A DNA stretch of 11,438 bases, taken from Dictyocoela muelleri (lineage: Eukaryota; Microsporidia). The notes below the pieces were generated by a model. That model was given only the letters and a program-made list of their open reading frames with translations, made no database searches and had not been told where the DNA came from. A program made the translations under genes and the position numbers. The stretch lies in NCBI GenBank assembly GCA_016256075.1, contig SDVU01000676.1:1-11438 (forward strand). The letters run 5' to 3'. This document shows, piece after piece, positions 1 through 6,999 of this stretch (the stretch's first letter is position 1; every line of letters begins with the position of its first letter).

Positions 1-171
1 AAAATTGATAATTAATTAATTTTAAATTAAAAAATTTTTAAAATTAATGATTTTATTTTTTTTTGTCACGACCATAAGGGTTATTTTTTTTGTCGGGGGT
101 TAAGTATCCGAGAAATAACATAATAATTCTCCTAACGAAAAAAAGATTTATAAATTACAAATCTTTCAAGA

Positions 172-1371
172 AATAAGAACGTATATATACGCTGATCCGT
201 TCATTTCAAGCAATGTCGCTTACGATAGAGCTCTTATTAATATTGTACATCTATATGATAACAATACAGTAAATTTTTGCCAATTTCCTACTTTATCTTC
301 ATTAAAGACTATGATTTACAGACTCAAACGTAACTTTTATCCATCTTCTTTGCAAAATCTCGTTGAAATTATTGATCGTGATTTCTTTAAATTACCTAAT
401 GAAAGAAACTTACTTCTATATAAAAATTCTTTAACACGATCATTAGTAATATAGGTAGACAACACGTTCATCAGAAAATTCAGCGAAAATAGAAGTCTAA
501 TTATATATATATAGATGGTACATTTAAAGTCGCTCCAAACGATTTTTACCTACTGTATATTCTACACGGTGAGTTAAGAGGACAATGTTTCCCACTATTA
601 TATTGTTTTTTTGATAATAAGACTGAAGAAACATATACATACCTGTTTCGAGTGATAAAAGCGGAACACTTCAGAAGTCAAATAATATTTGAACCTAACA
701 TTATACAAATTGACATTGAGTAAGAGCCTACAATGCAATAAAAACAATATTTCCTGATTATATTGTGAAAGAATTTTTCTTTCATTTTGGCCAGTCAATT
801 TGGAAAAAGTTTGTGGATCTAGGATTGAAAACAATATTTAATGAAAACACGAATTTCAGGGAATGTATTGAAATGACTACATCTTTAGCATTAATACCTC
901 GGATTACAATTGAAGAGGCCTGGTTGGTCATAAAAACCCCTCTGCTCGTACCTAGTCCATAAATTATTGCCTTTTTAACTACTTTGAATTACATGGCTGT
1001 CCAATAGTAGATTTCTTTTTGATAGAAGCTTATGGTCAGAGAACGGCGTTATCCGAGGGCGTACTAATAATTACACAGAAAACATTCATTCAAAATTGAA
1101 TGCACAAATAAATAAATCACATCCTAATTTCTATGAAATTGGCACAAAAATTTTTAATATGCAAGTTTCTAATAAATAGAAAAATGAAAGAATTATTTCT
1201 GGAGGTGAGCTCAAAGAGAGAAAGAAGGTATACGCTGAGCAAGACAGAAGAATAGCTAATCTTACGTCAATGTACGAAAATGGTTATATAAGCTTAGAAA
1301 GTCTTCTAATAAGCTTATCAAAAGCTATTAAATTAAATATTTTAATCCTTTATCATTTAAGTGTTAAATAA
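172..1371 (+). pseudogene. Decayed MULE (Mutator-like) transposase
   Basis: Remnant of a cut-and-paste MULE transposase, readable in pieces in several frames. An N-terminal stretch (about 212-451) encodes the pre-catalytic region (TLSSLKTMIYRLKRNFYP). The DDE core begins with IDGTFKVAPNDFYLLYILHG (about 513-572), followed by a segment ending in PNIIQIDIE (about 695-720), which carries the second acidic position. An open stretch at 765-962 has the family's H-x-W type motif, FFFHFGQSIWKKF. The C-terminal part (about 1024-1371) has GRTNNYTENIHSKLN, carrying the third acidic residue. Stops lie at 452-454 and 721-723, with frame changes near 725-760 and 1000-1025 and another stop near 1177. No FLYWCH zinc finger is visible upstream, and I found no matching inverted ends. 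The call as MULE is strong from motif order; the exact limits are approximate. Confidence 0.85.
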
Positions 1372-1386
1372 TTTTATTAAAAAGCT

Positions 1387-1466
1387 CACAATTGAAACAG
1401 TTCACAATTGGAACAGTTCACTATTTAAATAGTTCACTATTTAAATAGTTCACTATTGAGATAGTA
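1387..1466. repeat. Tandem array, five units of 16 bp, each near-palindromic
   Basis: Five consecutive 16-bp units: CACAATTGAAACAGTT, CACAATTGGAACAGTT, CACTATTTAAATAGTT twice, then CACTATTGAGATAGTA. The central units contain the perfect palindrome AACTATTTAAATAGTT. The array starts about 15 bp after the end of the MULE reading frame. It may be subterminal repeat DNA of that element or an independent microsatellite-like expansion. Confidence 0.85.
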
Positions 1467-1572
1467 CATAATCGGTCCATAACCCACATAAATCGCATTT
1501 GTCTCTACATTATAGAATATTAACAAAAAAAATAAGATATATTTATTTGAAACTAGGATAATATACCACCTA

Positions 1573-1639
1573 TTATTGTTTAAATTCCTTAAAAATCACA
1601 ATTAAACATAGCTCGTAGCTTTATTAAAAAATGTGTTCT
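1573..1639 (+). repeat. 67-bp direct repeat, left copy
   Basis: This copy matches 2774-2840 at about 61 of 67 positions without gaps. The shared core includes TAAACATAGCTCGTAGCTTT. The two copies bracket the inverted-repeat element at 1672-2712. They are far longer than an ordinary target-site duplication. Confidence 0.85.
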
Positions 1640-1698
1640 GACACGGGTTTGTTTTTATAATTAATTGAACGTTAGGCGCAGATTCGCTTCTTGTTTTT

Positions 1699-1772
1699 AA
1701 TTGAAGTCTTTCCGCCCTCTTTCCAAATTGACACCCTTTTTATCAATCTGTATCGATTAGATGTCTTTTTCG
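1699..1772 (-). repeat. Subterminal block, inverted copy
   Basis: The reverse complement of this block contains AAAAGGGTGTCAATTTGGAA, matching the blocks at 1915-1987 and 2609-2684. It forms the inner part of the left arm of the 1672-2712 element. Confidence 0.7.
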
Positions 1773-1914
1773 CCCAAGGGCTATCGAAGCTCTTTTCACC
1801 ACTAAAAAAATACCATTATGAAATATATTATAATTTTAAATTTCAAAATAAAATTATAATTTATTTATTAGGGGTATTTTTTGTGACGAATTGAGCGTCG
1901 ATCTACATATAGTT

Positions 1915-1987
1915 GCAGGAAAGCATCTCTTCGCTGCAGAGTGATGAAAAGGGTGGCAATTTAGAAGAGGGATAAAAGACCTCAATT
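1915..1987 (+). repeat. Subterminal block, internal direct copy
   Basis: Starts GCAGGAAAGCATCTCTTCGC and includes GAGTGATGAAAAGGGTGG, closely matching 2609-2684. It lacks the GGCGCCTAA tip that ends the outer copy, so it looks like an internal or truncated right end. Confidence 0.75.
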
Positions 1988-2154
1988 AAACACTCTGCCC
2001 GGTTCCGTAGAAAACGTCATTTCGCCCGGTTTCGTCGAAAAAAATAAAATGGAATTACCATCGTAATTTTTAAAGAAAAAGAAATAAGTGTGATTTTATA
2101 ATTGATTTTTATAAATCAGTTATAAAATGCCAGTTTCCAAGAAACAAGGCGGTA

Positions 2155-2305
2155 CTATACAGGTCCTGACCCTGGAAATTTTTCATCGTAAAAAAGAAAC
2201 TAAATAATTTTCTAGACAGATTCTTTTTTCAGAGCTAAAATATTCATAGGGAGGTATTTATGACCTTTTTACAAAGAAAAATTTTCAGGGTCAGGACCAG
2301 GGTAG
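2155..2305. mobile_element. Mariner-like MITE, 151 bp, nested
   Basis: The 30-bp inverted ends match at 26 or more positions. The left end begins CTATACAGGTCCTGACCCTG (2155-2184), and the right end, reverse-complemented, begins CTACCCTGGTCCTGACCCTG (2276-2305). Both ends abut a TA dinucleotide (2153-2154 and 2306-2307), the target duplication typical of the Tc1/mariner superfamily. There is no coding capacity. It sits inside the element at 1672-2712 and is therefore younger than that insertion. Confidence 0.8.
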
Positions 2306-2608
2306 TACCTATTTATTTCTGTAAAACTATGCAGTGTTGCATGCATGTTATACATACCTCGATAAAATTTTATATTTTGCATCAGTAAATAGCTTACCGT
2401 TGCAAATATTGCGCTACTTTCGTTTTTATCTGACTTATTAAATCTTTTAATACCAGTCAGCGTGTGCAAGTAATCTTCATGTTCAATCAGATCTTTGTTT
2501 TTTTTTATTTTTGCTATTTTTTCATTGATATATTTTGCAATATTTTAATTTATATTTTTTTTCGACAAATCAGGATAAAATGCCAATTCGACGAAACCGA
2601 GCGCAGCC

Positions 2609-2684
2609 GCAGGAAAGACATATCTTCGCTAAAGAGTGATGAAAAGGGTGGAAATTTGGAAGAGGGGTGGAAAAGGCGTCAATT
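2609..2684 (+). repeat. Subterminal block, right-end copy
   Basis: Starts GCAGGAAAGACATATCTTCG and includes GAGTGATGAAAAGGGTGG. It is the right-arm partner of the inverted block at 1699-1772 and leads into the terminal GAATAGGCGCCTAA at 2699-2712. Confidence 0.7.
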
Positions 2685-2773
2685 GCACAACTAGTTGCGA
2701 ATAGGCGCCTAAGTTTTAATTATTTAAGAAAAAAGCAACGACCACCACTGAGTGGCGAATATGCGCCAAGCCA

Positions 2774-2840
2774 TTATTGTAGAAATTCCTTAAAAGTCGT
2801 AATTAAACATAGCTCGTAGCTTTATTAAATAATGTGTTCT
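2774..2840 (+). repeat. 67-bp direct repeat, right copy
   Basis: Partner of 1573-1639, about 91 percent identical by eye. It begins a few bases after the second tip-like motif at 2755-2769 and runs into a TTCTCCAAGG motif that recurs near 11053. Confidence 0.85.
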
Positions 2841-2875
2841 CCAAGGGTTAGTATCTCTGGCTGTCCTTATTTTTT

Positions 2876-2953
2876 ACCAGAAGTGAAAAATCCGTTTTTT
2901 TTCGACCAGAAACTAAAAATCCGATTTTTCGACCAGAAAATATAAAATTCAGA
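2876..2953. repeat. Degenerate tandem repeat, about 27-29 bp, three units
   Basis: Three successive units each begin ACCAGAA (2876, 2905 and 2932). The first two share AAAAATCCG followed by a T-run and TTCG; the third is degenerate. The following stretch to about 3290 is AT-rich sequence in which I see no gene or element. Confidence 0.65.
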
Positions 2954-3294
2954 TATTTTTTTATTTAATTTTAATAGCTAGATTGATATAATAACTATTT
3001 TTTACTTTTACAATTTTTTATACTTTATTTTTAAAATCATTATAAAAAAATATATTTCTTATGATTATATATATAAATTAAATATGTTTTGATAGGATCT
3101 TATAATAATTTATTAGATTTATACTATTATTTTTATTATTAATACCTTTGCTTCTATATTAAACAAGATCAAATCTGTAAAACCAATCTTATATTTTAAT
3201 AATGTAGCCTTATTTAATTTCAAAAAAAATTTCACTGAGTATTTATTCTTGTAAATATTTCATCTTTTTATCCAAATTATATGTTGAAAATAAT

Positions 3295-3333
3295 TGTCGC
3301 GCGCAGCGTGCGACACGCGCCCAGCATGCGACA
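3295..3333. repeat. GC-rich palindromic motif, possible solo transposon tip
   Basis: A 39-bp GC-rich island in AT-rich DNA, beginning TGTCGCGCGCAGCGTGCGAC and ending CAGCATGCGACA, so it opens TGTCGC and closes GCGACA. It resembles the tip of the element ending at 6196, whose reverse complement contains GTAGCGCGCAGCGTGTGACA. It also shares GCATGCGACA with the tips of the neighbouring Ginger element. It is probably an isolated end of a relative of one of these. Confidence 0.5.
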
Positions 3334-3354
3334 GGATCTAATCCCGTTGTAGAT

Positions 3355-3412
3355 ATTTTGAATTTTGAATTTTTTAATATTTAATTTTGAATTTTGAATT
3401 TTTTAATATTTA
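3355..3412. repeat. Tandem duplication, two units of 29 bp
   Basis: Two identical 29-bp units (3355-3383 and 3384-3412), each built from repeated ATTTTGA and ending TTTTTTAATATTTA. The array directly abuts the left tip of the Ginger element at 3414. Confidence 0.85.
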
Positions 3413-3413
3413 A

Positions 3414-3454
3414 TGTCGCATGCCAAAAGAACCCCCATGCCATACTGCCCCCCC
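3414..3454 (+). repeat. Ginger left terminal inverted repeat
   Basis: A 41-bp end that pairs with 5099-5139 with two mismatches, both in the AAAAGAA/AAAAAGA segment. It carries a run of seven C at its inner edge. Confidence 0.9.
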
Positions 3455-3630
3455 TCTCCTTAACCACGATTTGTCTATACAAAAACCGGGAGGCAGAAGA
3501 GGGGATCACATTGGGGGTAATGAAAAAATTATATTTATATTAATATTTCCCTCCAAAATGCGAATTTACGTTTTTTGGAGGTAAGATAAAAAAATACTAC
3601 AAAAAAATCTTAAATAATTTATTAAACCTA

Positions 3631-4908
3631 CTACAATTTTCTTAACCTGCGTTTAAAAACGTTTATAATTTCTCCTGTATTCTCATTCTTTATTTTTAAC
3701 ATATTATTTTGTAAAATAGAGATAATAATAAAAGTTGCATCATCGAAAAAACCGTCAAGTGCATTTCTCCTGCTGTTAGTATTGTTATCAAAGTCTAGTC
3801 TGAGGAGTACTCTGTCACCTATCTCTAGTCTCCTTTCTACTGTATTTGGATTTGCATTAGCAATAGTTGTTTCTCTATAAGTCGAAAAGTGAGACATTAC
3901 CTGTTCATGCACCTCCTGGCTGGGTAAAACTAGTATATCTTCATCAAGAACCCATGTTTCATACTCCCTATCTTCGATATCTTCTTCATCCTCCGTAATT
4001 TCTAGGTCAGGAACGGGTGTATTGAACCCACTTTGACCATGAAAAAGCAAAAAAGGCGACTGGTTTGTAGCTCTATGTCTAGTAAGGTTGTACTTATGTA
4101 CAACTGTAGACAAAACATCAATCCACCTCTTTTCCTGTGTATTAGACAAAGCTTTGCTTAACCATTTTTTGATTGTCTGGTTGAGCCTTTCAATCTGTCC
4201 CTGCGCACGCGGATTCCTTGGTCGCCCGTGAATCACTCTTATATTGAAGTTCCTGTGAAACTCATTCAACAAACGGTTCGAAAATTCCTTTCCATTATCC
4301 GCTTGTATTGATATAGGAACTCCAAAGTTCATATAAATGAATTCTAGACACTCTTTGATCAACTGTGCGTTCTTATTCGTCATTTTGAATGACCACAGAT
4401 ATTTGGTATATGTATCCATAACATTCAAGATCCAGGAATATCCGTCATTGTGATCTGCATAACGACGGAGGTCGACACAATCCATCATATACCTGTCAAA
4501 TTTTTGGGTGATTTCATTCACTTGAATATCTTCGATGGTATTGAGGGAGTTGTACCGTGCACAGGTCTCACAAGACTTCACGTACTCCTTTATGAGACCT
4601 GATGGTATCCCATAATATTTTTTATGTATGATATCAACCATCTTATTGATCCCTGGGTGCGCAGGCAGATGCTCCTCACTTAAAATCATCTGTATTACTT
4701 CCCTTTCAAATTCAAACACTGCTCTTTTGAAAGTTCCATTTGAATTTTTATAGCATAAAAGATCATTAACAATTTTAAACAACAAAGCTTTTTTTCTAAA
4801 AGATCTCTTTTGTGTACTAGATATACTGAGAGGGTAGCGTCCCTGTCTAAGATAATTTATGATTTCTTGCTTTTCTTCTACTGATTTAATTTCAACGATT
4901 CTTGCCAT
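3631..4908 (-). CDS. Ginger transposase with retroviral-type integrase core (KRBA2-like)
   Basis: An intact 425-residue protein that would catalyse cut-and-paste transposition of its element by binding the inverted ends and cutting with a DDE RNase-H-fold core. An N-terminal zinc-binding HHCC module is visible as H80, H84, C113 and C116 (HLPAHPG ... SCETC). The catalytic core follows, with MMDCVDLRRY (D143), IQADNGKEFS (D204) and AQGQIERLNQ (E240), giving the D-D35-E spacing. A C-terminal SH3- or chromo-like segment, GDRVLLRLDFD (about 364-374), is followed by a basic tail ending RRLRKL. The ATG at 4908 is the first in-frame start and leaves 231 bp to the right tip; the stop lies 217 bp from the left tip. 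The cores of Gypsy and Polinton integrases are related, but the context supports Ginger. No break is seen. Confidence 0.9.
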   Translation of the reverse strand: MARIVEIKSVEEKQEIINYLRQGRYPLSISSTQKRSFRKKALLFKIVNDLLCYKNSNGTFKRAVFEFEREVIQMILSEEHLPAHPGINKMVDIIHKKYYGIPSGLIKEYVKSCETCARYNSLNTIEDIQVNEITQKFDRYMMDCVDLRRYADHNDGYSWILNVMDTYTKYLWSFKMTNKNAQLIKECLEFIYMNFGVPISIQADNGKEFSNRLLNEFHRNFNIRVIHGRPRNPRAQGQIERLNQTIKKWLSKALSNTQEKRWIDVLSTVVHKYNLTRHRATNQSPFLLFHGQSGFNTPVPDLEITEDEEDIEDREYETWVLDEDILVLPSQEVHEQVMSHFSTYRETTIANANPNTVERRLEIGDRVLLRLDFDNNTNSRRNALDGFFDDATFIIISILQNNMLKIKNENTGEIINVFKRRLRKL

Positions 4909-5098
4909 GGAATAAAAAAATTAAATATATAAAAGCAAAGAGGGAGTAGTTAAATAAATTTTTTAAAGACCAAAGTTTGTAAAACAGATGTGAACCATAA
5001 AATTTATGCAATTGGTTTCTGTATCATCATGCTCCTGTAAATGATGTCTTCCAAACCAACGCTATTATGGTCCCATTAGAAAGTTACAGTACAAATTA

Positions 5099-5139
5099 GG
5101 GGGGGCAGTATGGCATGGGGGTCTTTTTGGCATGCGACA
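5099..5139 (-). repeat. Ginger right terminal inverted repeat
   Basis: Partner of 3414-3454, ending GGCATGCGACA. It begins with seven G, mirroring the C-run on the left. Confidence 0.9.
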
Positions 5140-5228
5140 ATAATTAATAATCCTGAACCTTTTTTATATATTTTGGTATATTGTTATATTTTTTATATTT
5201 TGCAGAGCTAAATATACTAAATATAGTA

Positions 5229-6196
5229 TCATGACGCGCGGTGCGCGTGAAATACGCCCAACGCGCGACTTTTTACAGAAAAAATAAAAATGATCATGGG
5301 TGGATGTAAACTCTGATAAGCGTACCCATATATATTATTATGTACCACTGAACCAGAGGACTCAGGATATAAAAAAAAAACAATAAAACTATAATTTTCT
5401 ATGGAATAAAAATTAATGCGCTATTTCAATCTAAAAAATCGAGAAATTTCGAATAAATACAAATAATATGGTAATTTAAGGGAAAAATATCGGGTAAATA
5501 AGGTAAAAATTTTCTACTTTAACAAGTTAGATACCAAGAAATTGAGCTTAATAAAAAGTATAAATTACAAAAAATAAATAAAATTTTCATGCTAATTATA
5601 GATCATAAAACAATTTTTATACATTTTATTTTTTATTATATTTAGTCTCAGAAATTACCAAATATGGTAATGTGTAATTATACAAAAAATCTTACGTGAT
5701 TTATAATTAACCCAAAAGCGATCTTATTAAAAGGGTTTTTTATAAGGTTCTTTTATGAGATATTTTTTATAAGGTTTTTATTAGGAGGGAGTGTTTTTTA
5801 ATAAGATCTAAAAAATATGGATCTTTCGTCTTTTACTTTTTATTATGATCTATTTTTTAGGTCCCTAACCCTTTGAGTACCAAAAATTGTTTATGAAAGG
5901 TAGAAAATTAAATCTAAAAATGTGAAATAAAAAAAAATAAATTTAAAAATATGTTTGTCTAGCTTCTAAAATCTATGCTCAATTAAGTATTTTTTCATAA
6001 TTTTTTTTTAAAATCGATCCATTAATAATAAATTATAATTTTATTGTTTATTTTTTATATACTGAGTCCTTTGATTCGGTGGTACATAATAATATATGTG
6101 GTTACACTTATCAGAGTGAATCCCTCTAAGGTCATTTAACTATTTTTTCTTAAAAATGTAGCACCCTGGGAGCATGTCACACGCTGCGCGCTACAT
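5229..6196. mobile_element. Non-autonomous TIR element with GC-rich tips and about 170-bp arms
   Basis: The left arm (about 5229-5398) and right arm (about 6028-6196) are inverted copies. The inner part is very similar: both contain CTCTGATAAG, CATATATTATTATGTACCAC, AGGACTCAG and ATATAAAAAA in the same order. The tips are GC-rich (ATGACGCGCGGTGCGCGTGA against ATGTAGCGCGCAGCGTGTGA) in otherwise AT-rich DNA. Flanks AATATAGTA (5220-5228) and AATATATTA (6197-6205) match at 8 of 9, which would suit a MULE-type duplication, but the sequence is low in complexity. The interior (5400-6020) is AT-rich and I see no reading frame in it. The superfamily is not proven. Confidence 0.72.
5720..5808. repeat. 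Small inverted repeat inside the TIR element
   Basis: Arms GATCTTATTAAAA (5720-5732) and TTTTAATAAGATC (5796-5808) are perfect inverted copies. The sequence TTTTTTATAAGGTT occurs twice between them in direct orientation. This could be a nested miniature insertion or local hairpin DNA. Confidence 0.5.
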
Positions 6197-6217
6197 AATA
6201 TATTAAAATATAAAAGA

Positions 6218-6668
6218 AGCCAGATAGCTCAGTGGTTAACACTCTTGAATGTAAAATTTTAGTATCGTGGTTCAAATAGCGCTGACGTCACTCTTTAATA
6301 AATAATGAGGGGATGTCATTATGCGGTCATAAATATATAATTATAGTATAATATACAGTTGTTCCAGTGTGATATAACTGATTAAGACTTTGTCTAATAT
6401 GAAAATGAAGCAGAAGGGACTCTACTAGGTGTGGGGATAAGTGCAGCTACGCATCTTGGCAAAAAGTAGTGAAAAATAAAAATTCATGAAAAAGATACTA
6501 ATTACCTGTATCTTGATGAGTCATAGATAAAAAAAAATCGCGTATACAGCCGGGCTTCTGGGTAGCTTATGAAGTGACGTATTGATGGAACACCAGGAAC
6601 CAAAGGTCTAAAGACTATGGTTGGAGACAACTCTCCGGGGTGTCAGCTATGGGTGTTGTTAGCATGTA
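6218..6668 (+). mobile_element. tRNA-headed SINE-like retroposon, about 450 bp
   Basis: The head carries an A box, TAGCTCAGTGG (6225-6235), and a B box, GGTTCAAATAG (6269-6279). Their starts are 44 bp apart, the same spacing as in a tRNA, so it looks like an internal RNA polymerase III promoter. The acceptor and T stems no longer pair, so this is not a working tRNA. The body runs about 370 bp with mixed base composition clearly above the AT-rich surroundings. Its end, about 6545-6665, is the richest part (for example GCCGGGCTTCTGGGTAGC and a GGAGA-CAAC-TCTCC hairpin). AT-rich flanks AATATAT (6197 and 6668) are similar but too simple to prove a target duplication. The right limit is approximate. 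Confidence 0.6.
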
Positions 6669-6822
6669 ATATATAATATATAAAAAATCTAATTACAAGA
6701 TTTTTCTATTTTTATACTTTTTTTAAGCTTAAGTTTTTTAGTACCTTACCCGTTGTAGTTCCTGAATTTTATGCCTTAATTTTTGTATATATTAATCGTA
6801 AATTTTGTATAAATAAATAAAT

Positions 6823-6866
6823 ATTATTGAAAATTTTTGTATATATTATTGAAAATTTTTGTATAT
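6823..6866. repeat. Tandem duplication, two units of 22 bp
   Basis: ATTATTGAAAATTTTTGTAT plus AT is repeated exactly at 6823-6844 and 6845-6866. A looser relative (ATTAATCGTAAATTTTGTAT) precedes it near 6791. The surrounding stretch, 6690-7000, is AT-rich and I see no gene in it. Confidence 0.8.
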
Positions 6867-6999
6867 ATTAATGCATGACCCTGTAACTTTATACAAAGAA
6901 ATGGATTTATGAATAGAGGCTAGCGCCGCTGTTTAGTAGGAATTTAATGGATTTGTTGTCGATATAATTGAAATAAAGAAATGATAAAGCGTAAGTTTC

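Larger units (their letters stand above)
1672..2712. mobile_element. Non-autonomous element with long inverted ends (about 1.04 kb), superfamily unknown
   Basis: The left tip reads TTAGGCGCAGATTCGC and the right tip, reverse-complemented, reads TTAGGCGCCTATTCGC. Similarity continues inward for about 100 bp, with gaps: a block at 1699-1772 is repeated inverted at 2609-2684. A third copy of the block lies in direct orientation at 1915-1987, so the interior is rearranged or partly duplicated. No transposase reading frame is visible inside. A mariner-like MITE is nested at 2155-2305. A second, similar tip (GCGAATATGCGCCAA) lies at 2755-2769, so the true right end could be about 57 bp further out. 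I see no clear target-site duplication, so the superfamily is left open. Confidence 0.6.
3414..5139 (-). mobile_element. Ginger-type DNA transposon, apparently complete (1726 bp)
   Basis: The 41-bp terminal inverted repeats at 3414-3454 and 5099-5139 are identical at 39 of 41 positions. Both start TGTCGCATGCCAAAA and run into ATGCCATACTGCCCCCCC. The tips follow the TGT...ACA pattern. The immediate flanks are TTAA and ATAA, a plausible imperfect 4-bp target duplication. One open transposase gene on the minus strand fills most of the interior. Single-gene content, inverted ends and lack of LTRs separate this element from LTR elements and Polintons, which carry related integrases. It is the best-preserved element in the window. 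Confidence 0.88.

Noticed and set aside
598-834. Minus-strand open frame of 78 codons
   Set aside because: It lies antisense to the first MULE transposase core, which explains the coding-like signal on the plus strand.
1387-1466. CRISPR array
   Set aside because: The units are directly adjacent with no spacers, and the window is eukaryotic.
2269-2694. Two short open frames at 2269-2469 and 2464-2694
   Set aside because: They cross the ends of a MITE and an inverted-repeat element, have low-complexity composition and show no known motif.
3414-5139. Polinton or LTR-retroelement integrase
   Set aside because: Polintons are much larger and carry polymerase and capsid genes; LTR elements have long direct repeats and a reverse transcriptase. 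Here a single gene lies between 41-bp inverted repeats, as in Ginger.
6218-6290. Functional tRNA gene
   Set aside because: The A and B boxes are present at the right distance, but the acceptor and T stems do not pair and the anticodon arm is degenerate.
6505-6530. Hammerhead ribozyme core
   Set aside because: CTTGATGAGTC only resembles the CUGANGA core, and no matching GAAA segment with pairing stems was found.
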